In this document: piece by piece, positions 9,049 through 16,652 of the stretch
Layout of the letters: every line of letters begins with the position of its first letter
Position numbering within the stretch: the first letter of the stretch is position 1
Assembly: GCA_016278515.1 (NCBI GenBank)
Contig: JADQBR010000032.1
Span: 1 to 64,000, forward strand
From: Bacillota bacterium
GTDB taxonomy: Bacteria; Bacillota; JADQBR01
Direction of reading: 5' to 3'
DNA length: 64,000 bases
The notes under the pieces: generated by a model
What the model was told of the DNA's origin: nothing
Seen by the model: the letters and a program-made list of their open reading frames with translations, nothing else
The model's database searches: none
Program-made: the position numbers and the translations under genes

Positions 9049-9386
9049 CCTGATCCCTACTTCAGACCAATTATCAAAACCTTATTATAAATCTTAACAT
9101 AACTTTAGTCTAATTGACACGGAAACTATTTTTCAGTCCGATCAGTGTAACTCTAAGCTTCTACTATTAAAATATCATTATTTCATAGAGACTTTCACGA
9201 TGCTGCAGCCAGTTGCAACAATTATGGAAAACCCTAAAAGAATATTGATAATATGTTTCTAGAATTTTACTCAATTTAATTTTCACAAATCGTCTACCTG
9301 TAGCATAAATTAAATATGCATCAAGAATGATACTTGTTGATGTGAAATAAAATTATTTTCGAAATAAAAAGGAGGTAATTTTCACT
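9049..9386. other. Divergent intergenic region
   Basis: A 338-base AT-rich gap between the minus-strand kinase and the plus-strand P-loop protein. Besides the kinase promoter it has an imperfect inverted repeat around 9320-9343 (CATCAAG ... CTTGTTGATG) and the AAGGAGGT ribosome site at about 9370. No gene was found in it. Confidence 0.5.
9084..9112 (-). promoter_or_regulatory. Sigma-A-type promoter of the kinase/regulator operon
   Basis: On the minus strand TAGACT (-35, four of six matches) is followed by 17 bases and a perfect TATAAT (-10, 9084-9089), about 35 bases upstream of the kinase start. The spacing is ideal, the -35 box is modest. Confidence 0.55.
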
Positions 9387-10526
9387 ATGACCGCAGAAGG
9401 TAAATTGCGGGAAATGTTTCCTGGCGGTAACACTACAAAAGGTTTTTACTCTTTTTATGATCACATTATTACATCTGAGGCAAAAAGGATTTTTCTTATT
9501 AAAGGAGGTCCCGGCGTAGGAAAATCAACACTTATGAAAAAGGTTGGCAGAGAATTTCAAGATCTTGGCTTCGATATTGAATTCCATTGGTGTTCGTCAG
9601 ACAATAATTCCATAGACGGTGTTGTCATTGACGGTAAAGTAGCATTAATTGACGGAACGGCACCACACGTAGTTGATCCCAAAAACCCTGGAGCAGTTGA
9701 TGAGATTATTCATTTAGGTGACCACTGGAATGAACAGTCGATACGTAAACATAAGGCGGAAATTATTGCGGTAAATAAACGGGTAGGTCGACTATTTAAC
9801 ATTGCCTATAGGAGCTTGGCAGAAGCAAAGTTAATTCATGACGAATGGGAAAGCTATATCACAGAAAGCATGAACTTTAACGAAGTGAATCTGTATAGCA
9901 ATCAAATTATAGAAGATGTCTTTTCCGGATGTGATCCTTCTTATGACAAAGTAGCAAAAGTGCGTAAAATGTTTGGTAGTGCCATTACACCCAATGGCCT
10001 AGTTAATTATTTTGGCAGTTTATTACAAGACGCAAAGAAACTATACGTCCTTCAGGGAGCACCTGGGTCAGGCAAAAGCACAATTCTCAAGCGAGTTGCA
10101 GATAATGCCCATTCTTACGGTCTAAATACTGAACAATATTATTGCCCATTTGATCCTACCAAACTAGACTGTGTCATAATGCCGGAATTAAATGCAGCTG
10201 TTATTAATGGAGCACCGCCAGCGAAATTAGCGTTAAATTCAGTATCCTCCTTGGATCGTGTTCGTTTCTTCAACTTAGACCATTGCACCAATAAGGAAAT
10301 CCTTCAACGTTATGTTAGCGAATTATCTGAAGCTGAGGACAGATACGAACAGGCATTAAACAGGTCCGTTAAATATATTGCAAAAGCTAAGAAAGCACAC
10401 GATGAAATGGAGAAATATTACGTACCAGCTATGAAATTTGAGGAAATTGAAAAGCGACGCCTGGATGTAACAGCTCGCATTAGAAACTACTTAGCAGAAA
10501 GTAAAGGCCAAAAGGCTGTGGGATAA
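9387..10526 (+). CDS. PRK06851-type protein with two P-loop ATPase domains
   Basis: A 379-residue cytosolic protein made of two homologous halves, each opening with a P-loop: GPGVGKST at 41-48 and GAPGSGKST at 224-232. Each half starts with a similar motif (FPGGNTTKGFYSFY; ITPNGLVNYFGSLL) and contains a DGTAPH / NGAPPA type element after a strand. It corresponds to a conserved clostridial ATPase family of unknown role. Start ATG has AAGGAGGT upstream. It stands alone, ended by its own terminator. No enzymatic function can be claimed beyond probable NTP binding. Confidence 0.8.
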   Translation: MTAEGKLREMFPGGNTTKGFYSFYDHIITSEAKRIFLIKGGPGVGKSTLMKKVGREFQDLGFDIEFHWCSSDNNSIDGVVIDGKVALIDGTAPHVVDPKNPGAVDEIIHLGDHWNEQSIRKHKAEIIAVNKRVGRLFNIAYRSLAEAKLIHDEWESYITESMNFNEVNLYSNQIIEDVFSGCDPSYDKVAKVRKMFGSAITPNGLVNYFGSLLQDAKKLYVLQGAPGSGKSTILKRVADNAHSYGLNTEQYYCPFDPTKLDCVIMPELNAAVINGAPPAKLALNSVSSLDRVRFFNLDHCTNKEILQRYVSELSEAEDRYEQALNRSVKYIAKAKKAHDEMEKYYVPAMKFEEIEKRRLDVTARIRNYLAESKGQKAVG

Positions 10527-10537
10527 CCACAGCCTTT
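10511..10537 (+). terminator. Terminator overlapping the P-loop protein stop codon
   Basis: AAAGGCTGTGG / CCACAGCCTTT form an 11-bp perfect stem with a 5-base loop (GATAA) that contains the stop codon, followed by ACTCTTT. A clear intrinsic terminator. Confidence 0.8.
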
Positions 10538-10542
10538 ACTCT

Positions 10543-10806
10543 TTAATAACCTAGATTTTCTTTTACTAAAATGATGTAGAAATTTTTAATACCGCGAGGT
10601 TTAGCCTCGTGAATAACCATAACACTGCATTTTTTATACTTCACATCTTTGCAATCCTGACAATTTCCTGTTAGAGCACAGGGTGTTTCGAAGCCTTTCC
10701 TCTCATAATTCATGGGAGCAGTCACGTTCTTAACCCGGCTAATGGCCTCTTCTAAATATTGCAAAATTGTTTTTAGACATAATTTGCTTCTTAAGTAACT
10801 TTTCAA
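10543..10806 (-). pseudogene. C-terminal remnant of a LUD-domain (LutC/YkgG-like) protein
   Basis: An 87-codon frame on the minus strand matches the C-terminal part of LUD-domain lactate-utilisation-type proteins: AISRVKNVTAPMN, then CALTGNCQDCKD and VMVIHEAKPRG, ending ILVKENLGY. Intact relatives are about 200 residues, so roughly the first 110 are missing. The frame begins inside a short sequence (10802-10816) that also occurs at the ends of a dispersed repeat in this window, and only 31 bases separate it from the next gene. Truncation with loss of its promoter is the simplest reading; it would not be a working enzyme. Confidence 0.7.
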
Positions 10807-10837
10807 ACATCCTCTATAAGCGAAAGGAGTTTAACCT

Positions 10838-12187
10838 GTGAAAAACAATATAACTCAGAACCTGGCCAATAAAATTGTAGACACAACATACAATAAGAAA
10901 GTTCCCGAACAAGTACTGTTAGAAGCTAAACGTAGTTTCTTGAACTGGCTGGGAGTAGCCATTGGCGCTTCCCGGCATGAATCTGTTAATATGATGCTTG
11001 AATTAGCCGACGAACTAGGTGGTCACAACCAAGCCAGTATCTTAGGGAGGAACTGTAAAGTAAACCTACAATTTGCAGCAATGATAAACGGTATGGCTTC
11101 GCACATATTTGATTTCGATGATACTTTAATAAATACTGTTCTTCACCCAAGTGCACCAGTTTGGCCAGCAATATTGGCAATCGCAGAATTCAAAAATCTA
11201 TCCACCGAGGAAATGTTGTTCTCCTTTGTTGTCGGATGCGAAGTAGAACAGAGCATAGCCCTATGCCTATACCCCAGCCATTATGACAAAGGGTGGCATA
11301 TTACCGGTACTGCAGGAACTTTTGGCGCAGCAGCAGCCGTAGGAAAACTGATTGGGTTAGATGAATCCCAAATGAATTACGCCTTAGGGTTAGCTGCAAG
11401 CCAGCCAACTGGATTAAGAGAAATGTTCGGCACCATGAATAAGCCATATCACCCAGGCAAAGCAGCAGCCAACGGTTTAATCAGCGCATTATTAGCCCAG
11501 AAAGGCTTTACCAGTTCTCCCAATTCATTGGAGGCAAAACGTGGGTTTTGCCAAGTAGTCTCGGAACAACCAAAATGGCAGTACCTAACCGGGCCTTGGG
11601 GTGAACATTGGGCAATTTCTGACAACAGCTATAAACCCTTTGCCTGCGGCATCGTTACCCATCCTGGCATTGAAGCAGGCACACGTTTGAAAAATAAGCA
11701 TCAAGTGTTACCTTCTCAAATCAGCGGGATTACTTTGGAAGTCCATCCTTTAGTTCGGGAATTAACCGGCAAACTGGAGCCCAAAGATAACTTGGAAGCA
11801 AAATTCAGCATCTACCATTGTACAACTGTCGGAATTATTTTTGGGAAAGCCGGTGAAGACGAATTTACCAACGAAATCGTTAACGACCCAAAGGTACTAG
11901 CCCTACGCCAAAAAATAAATGCTATTGTTAATACAGATTTGAAAGAGGATCAAGCAATCCTTACTGCCTATCTTATTGACGGCACGACAATAACGGAAGT
12001 GATAGAACATGTCGTAGGAAGCAAGGACAGACCCATGACAAATAAAGAACTGGAAAACAAATTCCGCCAGGTAACCGCCGAAATCTTGTCAACCAACACC
12101 CAAAATAAGTTGATAGATACTGTTTGGCAAATGGATAAACCACTGTCAGTGCGTGAGATACTTGCACTTTGCACTCCCAGAGCATAA
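10838..12187 (+). CDS. MmgE/PrpD family protein
   Basis: A 449-residue cytosolic protein of the MmgE/PrpD family, which includes 2-methylcitrate dehydratase, cis-aconitate decarboxylase and related lyases. Visible family features are the helical N-terminal half with the FDFDDTLINTVLHPSAPVWPA block (Asp and His of the active-site region), GWHITGTAGTFGAAAAVGKL, and FGTMNKPYHPGKAA. It uses a GTG start after GAAAGGAG and has its own terminator. No prpB, prpC or other methylcitrate genes are nearby, so a methylcitrate role is not supported; the substrate is unknown. Probably monocistronic. Confidence 0.85.
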   Translation: MKNNITQNLANKIVDTTYNKKVPEQVLLEAKRSFLNWLGVAIGASRHESVNMMLELADELGGHNQASILGRNCKVNLQFAAMINGMASHIFDFDDTLINTVLHPSAPVWPAILAIAEFKNLSTEEMLFSFVVGCEVEQSIALCLYPSHYDKGWHITGTAGTFGAAAAVGKLIGLDESQMNYALGLAASQPTGLREMFGTMNKPYHPGKAAANGLISALLAQKGFTSSPNSLEAKRGFCQVVSEQPKWQYLTGPWGEHWAISDNSYKPFACGIVTHPGIEAGTRLKNKHQVLPSQISGITLEVHPLVRELTGKLEPKDNLEAKFSIYHCTTVGIIFGKAGEDEFTNEIVNDPKVLALRQKINAIVNTDLKEDQAILTAYLIDGTTITEVIEHVVGSKDRPMTNKELENKFRQVTAEILSTNTQNKLIDTVWQMDKPLSVREILALCTPRA

Positions 12188-12189
12188 TA

Positions 12190-12226
12190 AAATGCCATTG
12201 ACCTTCCCAATAGGTCAATGGCATTT
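12190..12226 (+). terminator. Terminator after the MmgE/PrpD gene
   Basis: A 14-bp perfect stem (AAATGCCATTGACC / GGTCAATGGCATTT) with a 9-base loop, starting three bases after the stop codon. The right arm runs into an 18-base sequence repeated near 63421. Confidence 0.75.
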
Positions 12227-12319
12227 ATCCGATAGCTAACCGCCGCTAAGCTCCTGGATATGCTTCACTAAACAGATGGGATATAAAACACCACCTGATG
12301 CAAGTTTCGCTTTATATTC

Positions 12320-13561
12320 TTACCCTTCCATTACCTGCTTAGTTTTTTGAGCTAAACCGGAAATTTTAGAAATCGGTATAGAACAGATAGCATATCTTAG
12401 TCCTTTTTTAAGTGGAACTAGGAATATATTATACTGTTCCTGAAGTTTTTTAGCTTGCTCTTGAGGGTTATCCGATGGAATAGAAATAAAGAAACCTGCC
12501 GTATACGGACAAAAGTCCAAGCCAAGCTGCTTAGCTTCTTTCGTAAAAATAGCGGCCCTGGCCTCAATCATTCGTCTAAGCTGCTGTCGTTCCCTATTAA
12601 CTCGTTCAATCAGCCCACTATCGTTTGTCAAAGTAACGAACAATTCCTGGGGAAGTCTGGGAACATTGGACCAGTTTGCTCTATTTGAGTATGAAGCAGC
12701 TTCTTGAAATTCCTCAATTACTTTATCGCTGGAACTGATTGCTATTAATGCACCGCATCGCATTCCATATGCCAAAAATGCTTTAGACATGCTGAATGCT
12801 ACATTTACTAAGATGTTTTCAGGTAGGCCACCAAACAAAGAGAAAAATTCTCTCACCTTATCAGGTTCTCCCGCATAGTCCATGTAAGCTACATCTAATA
12901 AAAGAACAATGTGTTTTGACTTATCTTTCGCAACATCCCTGAAAAATTCCAATGTCGCTTTCCATTCTTCTTCATTTAATGAAAAACCAGTGGGATTATG
13001 AGCAGGGTTATTAAATAAAACTACAAGCCTATCCTGCTTTTTAAGCATTTGCAATACTTTCTGCTGCAAAGATTCTATGTTAAAGTTATTTTCTTTAGTA
13101 AAAAGTTGATAAGTATCTACATTCCTCTTGAACTCACCGGCAATAATTCGGTACGGGCCCCAGAACCAATCCGGTATTAATATTGTCTCGCCTTCATCTG
13201 CGTAATTAAAGAATACATGGCGTAGCGCGCCCGTTCCTCCAGGCGTGGCAACTGCAGATAAATATGAGTCCGGCCGAGAATCGCCAAACACAAATTTAAT
13301 AGCAGCCTCCCCATAACCCGGAATGCCGTCAATGGGTGCATAGTTCATCATTTGTGCCGGCGACAAGTCATTCATTACATCAGCGACCGTACTAAAAGTT
13401 GAAAACCTCTCCTGATCGTCATAAATTGTTCCGGCGGTTGCATTAACTACCTTTTCCATACCATATTTTTCTGCAGCATCTTTCGCAGCCTTTACTACGG
13501 AAAAAACCGGGTCAACCAGTACTTTGCCAGCTGCATGTTGCGCCGTCATTAAATTATCCAT
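12320..13561 (-). CDS. Class I/II PLP-dependent aminotransferase
   Basis: A 413-residue cytosolic fold-type I aminotransferase, probably aromatic or aspartate type. Visible residues: PGGTGALRH (phosphate-binding loop near 108-114), NNPAHNPTG (Asn near 189), LLDVAYMDYA (Asp223 pairs with the PLP ring nitrogen, Tyr226), and SMSKAFLAYGMRCG with the Schiff-base Lys260. Transfers an amino group between an amino acid and a 2-oxo acid; the donor cannot be told from sequence. Stands alone with 217 bases of AT-rich sequence upstream and no clear operon partner. Confidence 0.88.
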   Translation of the reverse strand: MDNLMTAQHAAGKVLVDPVFSVVKAAKDAAEKYGMEKVVNATAGTIYDDQERFSTFSTVADVMNDLSPAQMMNYAPIDGIPGYGEAAIKFVFGDSRPDSYLSAVATPGGTGALRHVFFNYADEGETILIPDWFWGPYRIIAGEFKRNVDTYQLFTKENNFNIESLQQKVLQMLKKQDRLVVLFNNPAHNPTGFSLNEEEWKATLEFFRDVAKDKSKHIVLLLDVAYMDYAGEPDKVREFFSLFGGLPENILVNVAFSMSKAFLAYGMRCGALIAISSSDKVIEEFQEAASYSNRANWSNVPRLPQELFVTLTNDSGLIERVNRERQQLRRMIEARAAIFTKEAKQLGLDFCPYTAGFFISIPSDNPQEQAKKLQEQYNIFLVPLKKGLRYAICSIPISKISGLAQKTKQVMEG

Positions 13562-13778
13562 CTAACTCCTCCTTAACTTAAAGAAATTCTCTTAATAAAG
13601 TCCAGCCACACAAATTTTACTAAAAGATTTATGTTTTATTTATTTAGCTGCAGCTTATTACACGTAAAATTAAACTTACCACTAAGAAAACCTGACCATA
13701 TAAATATTAACATACAAGATGTTTCCTATTTTATCCGATTATATCAGTAATTTAGTGTTTAGCAAAGTCCCTACTGAT

Positions 13779-14612
13779 TTAACTTTTTAATAGCGGTCGG
13801 ATATAGCTGATGGGTATAGCCAGCCCTTTGCCTTGCCCCTCGTCCTTAGAATCTCTTAACGTGGCAAACACAACACCTATGACATTGCCATTCTGATTAA
13901 AAACAGGACTGCCGCTGCTGCCTGAATAAATTGGCGCATCAATAACCATAACTGGTTTAGTTATGCTATTCACCCTCGCCAAACCCTCAATTTTGCCTTG
14001 GACCGCAATTTTACTAAATCCCAATGGATTCCCAATAATAGTGACTTCTTCATCCTTTACTGGATGGTAACCCCGTTCCAGTTTAACTGTGGGAAGACCG
14101 TCACCTTTCAAACTAATTATGGCTAAATCCAACTCGGGGTCTCCATACCATTTGTTGGTGCGAAAAGCAGAGTTTCCCGGAAAAGTAACCAATATTTCTA
14201 TCGCGTCTTTAACAACATGGTAATTAGTTATTATTAAACCTTTCGGCCTAATGTTAAATCCTGTTCCTAGTTTTTGTTGTCTAGTCAACCCACTTTCGCT
14301 TCTTGCGATTACCTGTATTCGCACCGTAGATTGCTGCAGTTCTTGAACTTGCGCTTCGTTATGTAATCTTTTAGATTCGTTAATGAACCCCAGAGATGAT
14401 AAAGAAAAGAACTTAACCATATCACCCAGGGAAAAAACCAGCAAGAAAATAACGATTATTGCCAATGCTGTCATCTTGATACCAATTGATAAAAATTTAT
14501 TTGGCTTTGCTTCCGCTGAAGATTCCTCTTCATCAAACATTGCATTCAGTTGGTTTGCAGTTTCCTCATCGGGTAGATCCTTGAGAGAGTACCCCGAGTA
14601 CCGTTTATTCAT
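13779..14612 (-). CDS. Membrane-anchored S1C trypsin-like serine protease (DegP/HtrA-like, no PDZ)
   Basis: A 277-residue protein: an acidic cytosolic N-terminus (1-40), one membrane helix (about 46-66), and an extracellular trypsin-fold domain. The catalytic triad is visible as His132 (ITNYHVV), Asp162 (ELDLAIISL) and Ser233 (GSSGSPVF). It lacks the C-terminal PDZ domain of typical HtrA proteins. It probably degrades or senses misfolded proteins outside the membrane. Encoded 15 bases downstream of the cysteine hydrolase gene, so likely cotranscribed, though no functional link is obvious. Confidence 0.88.
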   Translation of the reverse strand: MNKRYSGYSLKDLPDEETANQLNAMFDEEESSAEAKPNKFLSIGIKMTALAIIVIFLLVFSLGDMVKFFSLSSLGFINESKRLHNEAQVQELQQSTVRIQVIARSESGLTRQQKLGTGFNIRPKGLIITNYHVVKDAIEILVTFPGNSAFRTNKWYGDPELDLAIISLKGDGLPTVKLERGYHPVKDEEVTIIGNPLGFSKIAVQGKIEGLARVNSITKPVMVIDAPIYSGSSGSPVFNQNGNVIGVVFATLRDSKDEGQGKGLAIPISYIRPLLKS

Positions 14613-14627
14613 TTCTTACCTCATCTT

Positions 14628-15386
14628 CTAGCTATTATTTTCATCCAATTTATTAAACACTATCCGCATGTTTTCAGGGGTAAATTTTAGTGTATCAGGA
14701 CCTAGCGACTCCCAAGCAGAGTACTTTCGACCATGCAAGTAGTTAACAAGTTCTTTAGTATTGAATATCTTAATACCATAGACCCAATTGGCCATTATTA
14801 ATATGGATGCCATATGTGCACCCTCGTTTGTACCAGTGCATATATCTTTTACCAAATTTATTTGGTAATCCCTAAAATAGCCGTCAAAAACTGAGGTCAT
14901 TAGACATCCATCCGTTACCATACCACCTATAAGTAAATGCTTAACAGCATAACTTTTTAGTAATAAATCTAAACTGGTCCCAAAGAAACCACTCCAGCGG
15001 TATTTATCAATTATTAAATCACCTTTTTTAGGCGCAATTTCGTCAAAAATATCCACAGACTTTGTCTCACTATTATAAAAAACAGGTTGGCTATTTTCAT
15101 CTAAGGGTTCCATATATGACAACCCCACAGCATCAACCCGGTTTACCTGACGTGTATAAATTATGGGAATATCCAGCTTTCTACATTCCTCTACCAATTT
15201 TTTTGCATTATCTACAACCTCATTAATGCCGGAAATCCCGAATTTAGATTCTTTTTGCAAATCAATCAAGACCAGCGCTGTCCGCCTAATGTCCAATTCG
15301 TAGCCTCCTAGTCTATCTTTCTTTCCACCATTATAATACAAATCTTTCATCCACTCAAATTTAAGATGCGAGCCTTGCGGTCGCAT
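14628..15386 (-). CDS. Isochorismatase-family cysteine hydrolase
   Basis: A 252-residue protein of the isochorismatase-like superfamily (nicotinamidases, N-carbamoyl hydrolases and similar amidases). The catalytic triad is present: Asp42 (LVLIDLQKES), Lys128 (IIDKYRWSGF) and Cys161 (GGMVTDGCLMT), with the usual cis-peptide before the last block. Substrate unknown. The start is uncertain: the ATG at 15386 sits inside a 9-bp inverted repeat (15363-15371 / 15381-15389) and has no ribosome site, so the ATG at 15350 is also possible. Likely cotranscribed with the protease gene. Confidence 0.85.
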   Translation of the reverse strand: MRPQGSHLKFEWMKDLYYNGGKKDRLGGYELDIRRTALVLIDLQKESKFGISGINEVVDNAKKLVEECRKLDIPIIYTRQVNRVDAVGLSYMEPLDENSQPVFYNSETKSVDIFDEIAPKKGDLIIDKYRWSGFFGTSLDLLLKSYAVKHLLIGGMVTDGCLMTSVFDGYFRDYQINLVKDICTGTNEGAHMASILIMANWVYGIKIFNTKELVNYLHGRKYSAWESLGPDTLKFTPENMRIVFNKLDENNS

Positions 15387-15389
15387 CTT
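15363..15389 (-). terminator. Inverted repeat between glutaredoxin and cysteine hydrolase
   Basis: A perfect 9-bp stem AAGATGCGA / TCGCATCTT with a 9-base loop, followed on the minus strand by AAATTTGAG. It may end the glutaredoxin transcript or control the hydrolase start, which lies inside it. The tail is weak for an intrinsic terminator. Confidence 0.35.
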
Positions 15390-15473
15390 GTATCAATCAG
15401 AAGTTCATTTTTTTCTTTTACCAGAGGCATAGGTATCTAACAGTTTTGAATAGTTGATTAGCTCCTTATGAAG

Positions 15474-15710
15474 TTAATGAACCAGTATATTGTCTATCTT
15501 TGACTTGTCAAAGCCTAATACTATAGTCCCATCTACATCCAAAACAGGCACTGCCATTCGGCCGGTCTTCTCAAACATCTGTTCTCTAGCTTCTTCATTT
15601 TCTGCCACATTAAGTTCTTTAAATGAGATTCCTTTTTGCGAAAGATACTCTTTCACATGCACACAGTGAGGTCATGTGGGAGTTGTGTATAAGACAACAT
15701 TATGAGCCAT
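15474..15710 (-). CDS. Glutaredoxin-family protein with in-frame UGA (probable selenocysteine)
   Basis: A 78-codon gene read from ATG 15710 (AAGGAGG nine bases upstream). Translation gives VVLYTTPT, then UGA at codon 13 (bases 15672-15674), then PHCVHVKEYLSQKGISF and a normal glutaredoxin/YruB-like remainder with the cis-Pro motif MAVPVLDVDG. UGA thus stands exactly where the first Cys of the CxxC active site belongs. The rest of the frame is intact to its stop, and the ribosome site is ideal, which argues against simple decay. A short stem (UCAC/GUGA, 9-base loop) lies just past the UGA and could be part of a bacterial SECIS. Conventional gene calling would report only the 62 codons after the UGA. 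Selenoprotein glutaredoxins are known in clostridia; no Sec machinery gene is in the window. Confidence 0.72.
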
Positions 15711-15857
15711 CAAAAACGTCCTCCTTTTTATGGTTTAAGTTTAGAATGCCTCAATTCCAAGGAAGTTATAGCCACCAAATAAATAAAGTTTTGACAACAT
15801 CTTGCTTTTAAATGATAAAAATACGAATATTATCTTCGATTCGTACAAAAACTATTA

Positions 15858-15990
15858 TTAATGAGTGTTCAAAAATGCAAGAAGCAAAAATGCAAGATAG
15901 CGGGATGTATATCAGCACAGGCGTAATGATTAGCGTATGCTGAGCAACGCCGGAATTCGCAGATTATTTTTGAGTGTCTTTTCGATCATC
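15858..15990. repeat. Dispersed palindromic repeat, copy A (diverged)
   Basis: An intergenic element starting GTGTTCAAAAATGCA and ending near TTTTTGAGTGTC, with internal GGCGTA/AGCGTA and GGAATTCGCAG blocks in the same order as the better-preserved copy at 31685-31840. Non-coding. Similarity was judged by eye and is imperfect. Confidence 0.45.
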
Positions 15991-16024
15991 CTAAATTTAC
16001 TAAAATATTTGAGGAGTGAGCAGC

Positions 16025-16171
16025 ATGTCCATTGATGCCTGCCAAAATGAAGGTTGTAGTTGGGTATTTCGAAGACAATGTAACGGTGAATTGGCGTGCA
16101 GTAACCTAGATGTTAGAAACAACAGTGTATCCTGTCCCTATGAGTCAACAAGTAATTCAAAAGGTAAATAA
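16025..16171 (+). CDS. Small Cys-rich protein (48 residues), DUF1540-like
   Basis: An ATG frame with AGGAG eight bases upstream encodes 48 residues with Cys at 6, 11, 19, 25 and 37 (DACQNEGCSW ... QCNGELACS ... SCPYE). The spacing resembles the small Cys-rich DUF1540 family of Firmicutes, many of which are spore-associated or metal-binding, but this assignment is tentative. A 9-bp hairpin follows the stop at once. Its own ribosome site, balanced composition and terminator-like hairpin support a real gene. Function unknown. Confidence 0.55.
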   Translation: MSIDACQNEGCSWVFRRQCNGELACSNLDVRNNSVSCPYESTSNSKGK

Positions 16172-16179
16172 ACATAAAA

Positions 16180-16203
16180 GTTCCTACGAATTAACGTAGG
16201 AAC
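16180..16203 (+). terminator. Hairpin after the small Cys-rich gene
   Basis: A perfect 9-bp stem GTTCCTACG / CGTAGGAAC with a 6-base loop, nine bases past the stop codon. No U-tract follows, so it may be an attenuator or RNA-stabilising stem rather than a full terminator. Confidence 0.45.
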
Positions 16204-16243
16204 CTATCGAAGGGTGGGGTTAGGGATGGGGCATCCCTAGTAA

Positions 16244-16299
16244 ACAGTATACACAACTCCAACGTGCTTTTGATGTGTCAAAAGTCACATTTTTCTTTA
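16244..16299 (+). pseudogene. Glutaredoxin-like scar (N-terminal active-site fragment)
   Basis: Read from 16244 in frame, the plus strand gives TVYTTPTCF, a UGA, then CVKSHFSL and a stop. VYTTPTC is the canonical start of the glutaredoxin active site and 13 bases (TATACACAACTCC) are identical to the glutaredoxin gene at 15474-15710 on the other strand. Stop codons lie directly upstream and no start is available, so this is a decayed fragment or a chance echo. The DUF3243 gene begins 25 bases later. Confidence 0.35.
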
Positions 16300-16323
16300 A
16301 AAAATTTAAGGAGAGTGAATATC

Positions 16324-16605
16324 ATGGAAAATCAAGTTAAGCAGATGTTAAATCAAGTCGATGCTAGCTCATGGGAAAGTTGGAAAGAATCATTGTCAAG
16401 CCTAGTGAATCAGGCCCAAAAACTTGGCGTCTCTCAATCAATGCTTGAAGAATTTGCCACAGAGTTCGGAGATTTTCTGGATGCAAACATTAATCCCGAC
16501 ATTCCCGAAAATAAGGCCATGAAAGAACTATGGGAGGTTGCCGACAAAAGCGAACAAAAAACTCTAGCACGCCTCATGATTAAGTTATCTAACCAAGGTC
16601 AATAG
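16324..16605 (+). CDS. DUF3243 family protein (YmfJ-like)
   Basis: A 93-residue small soluble protein. The pattern SWESWKESLSSLVNQAQKLGVS, then EFGDFLDANINPD and the C-terminal MKELWEVADKSEQKTLARLMIKL, agrees with the DUF3243 family (B. subtilis YmfJ), whose role is not known. The ATG at 16324 is chosen because TTAAGGAGAG lies just upstream; an upstream in-frame extension to 16264 has no ribosome site. Single gene with its own terminator. Confidence 0.75.
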   Translation: MENQVKQMLNQVDASSWESWKESLSSLVNQAQKLGVSQSMLEEFATEFGDFLDANINPDIPENKAMKELWEVADKSEQKTLARLMIKLSNQGQ

Positions 16606-16613
16606 AAGTTAAC

Positions 16614-16642
16614 AACCCCGTTGCGTAAAGCAGCGGGGTTTT
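16614..16642 (+). terminator. Terminator between the DUF3243 gene and codY
   Basis: AACCCCGTTGC / GCAGCGGGGTT form a stem with one mismatch and a GTAAA loop, followed by TTTTAG. It lies between two convergent genes and may serve both. Confidence 0.75.
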
Positions 16643-16652
16643 AGTACATTTG

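Noticed and set aside
10802-10816. An intact small LUD gene starting here
   Set aside because: The frame begins with TTG inside a repeat tag, with no ribosome site and less than half of the family length.
15474-15662. A 62-codon glutaredoxin lacking its N-terminus
   Set aside because: The complete frame with an in-frame UGA explains the missing active site and has the proper ribosome site.
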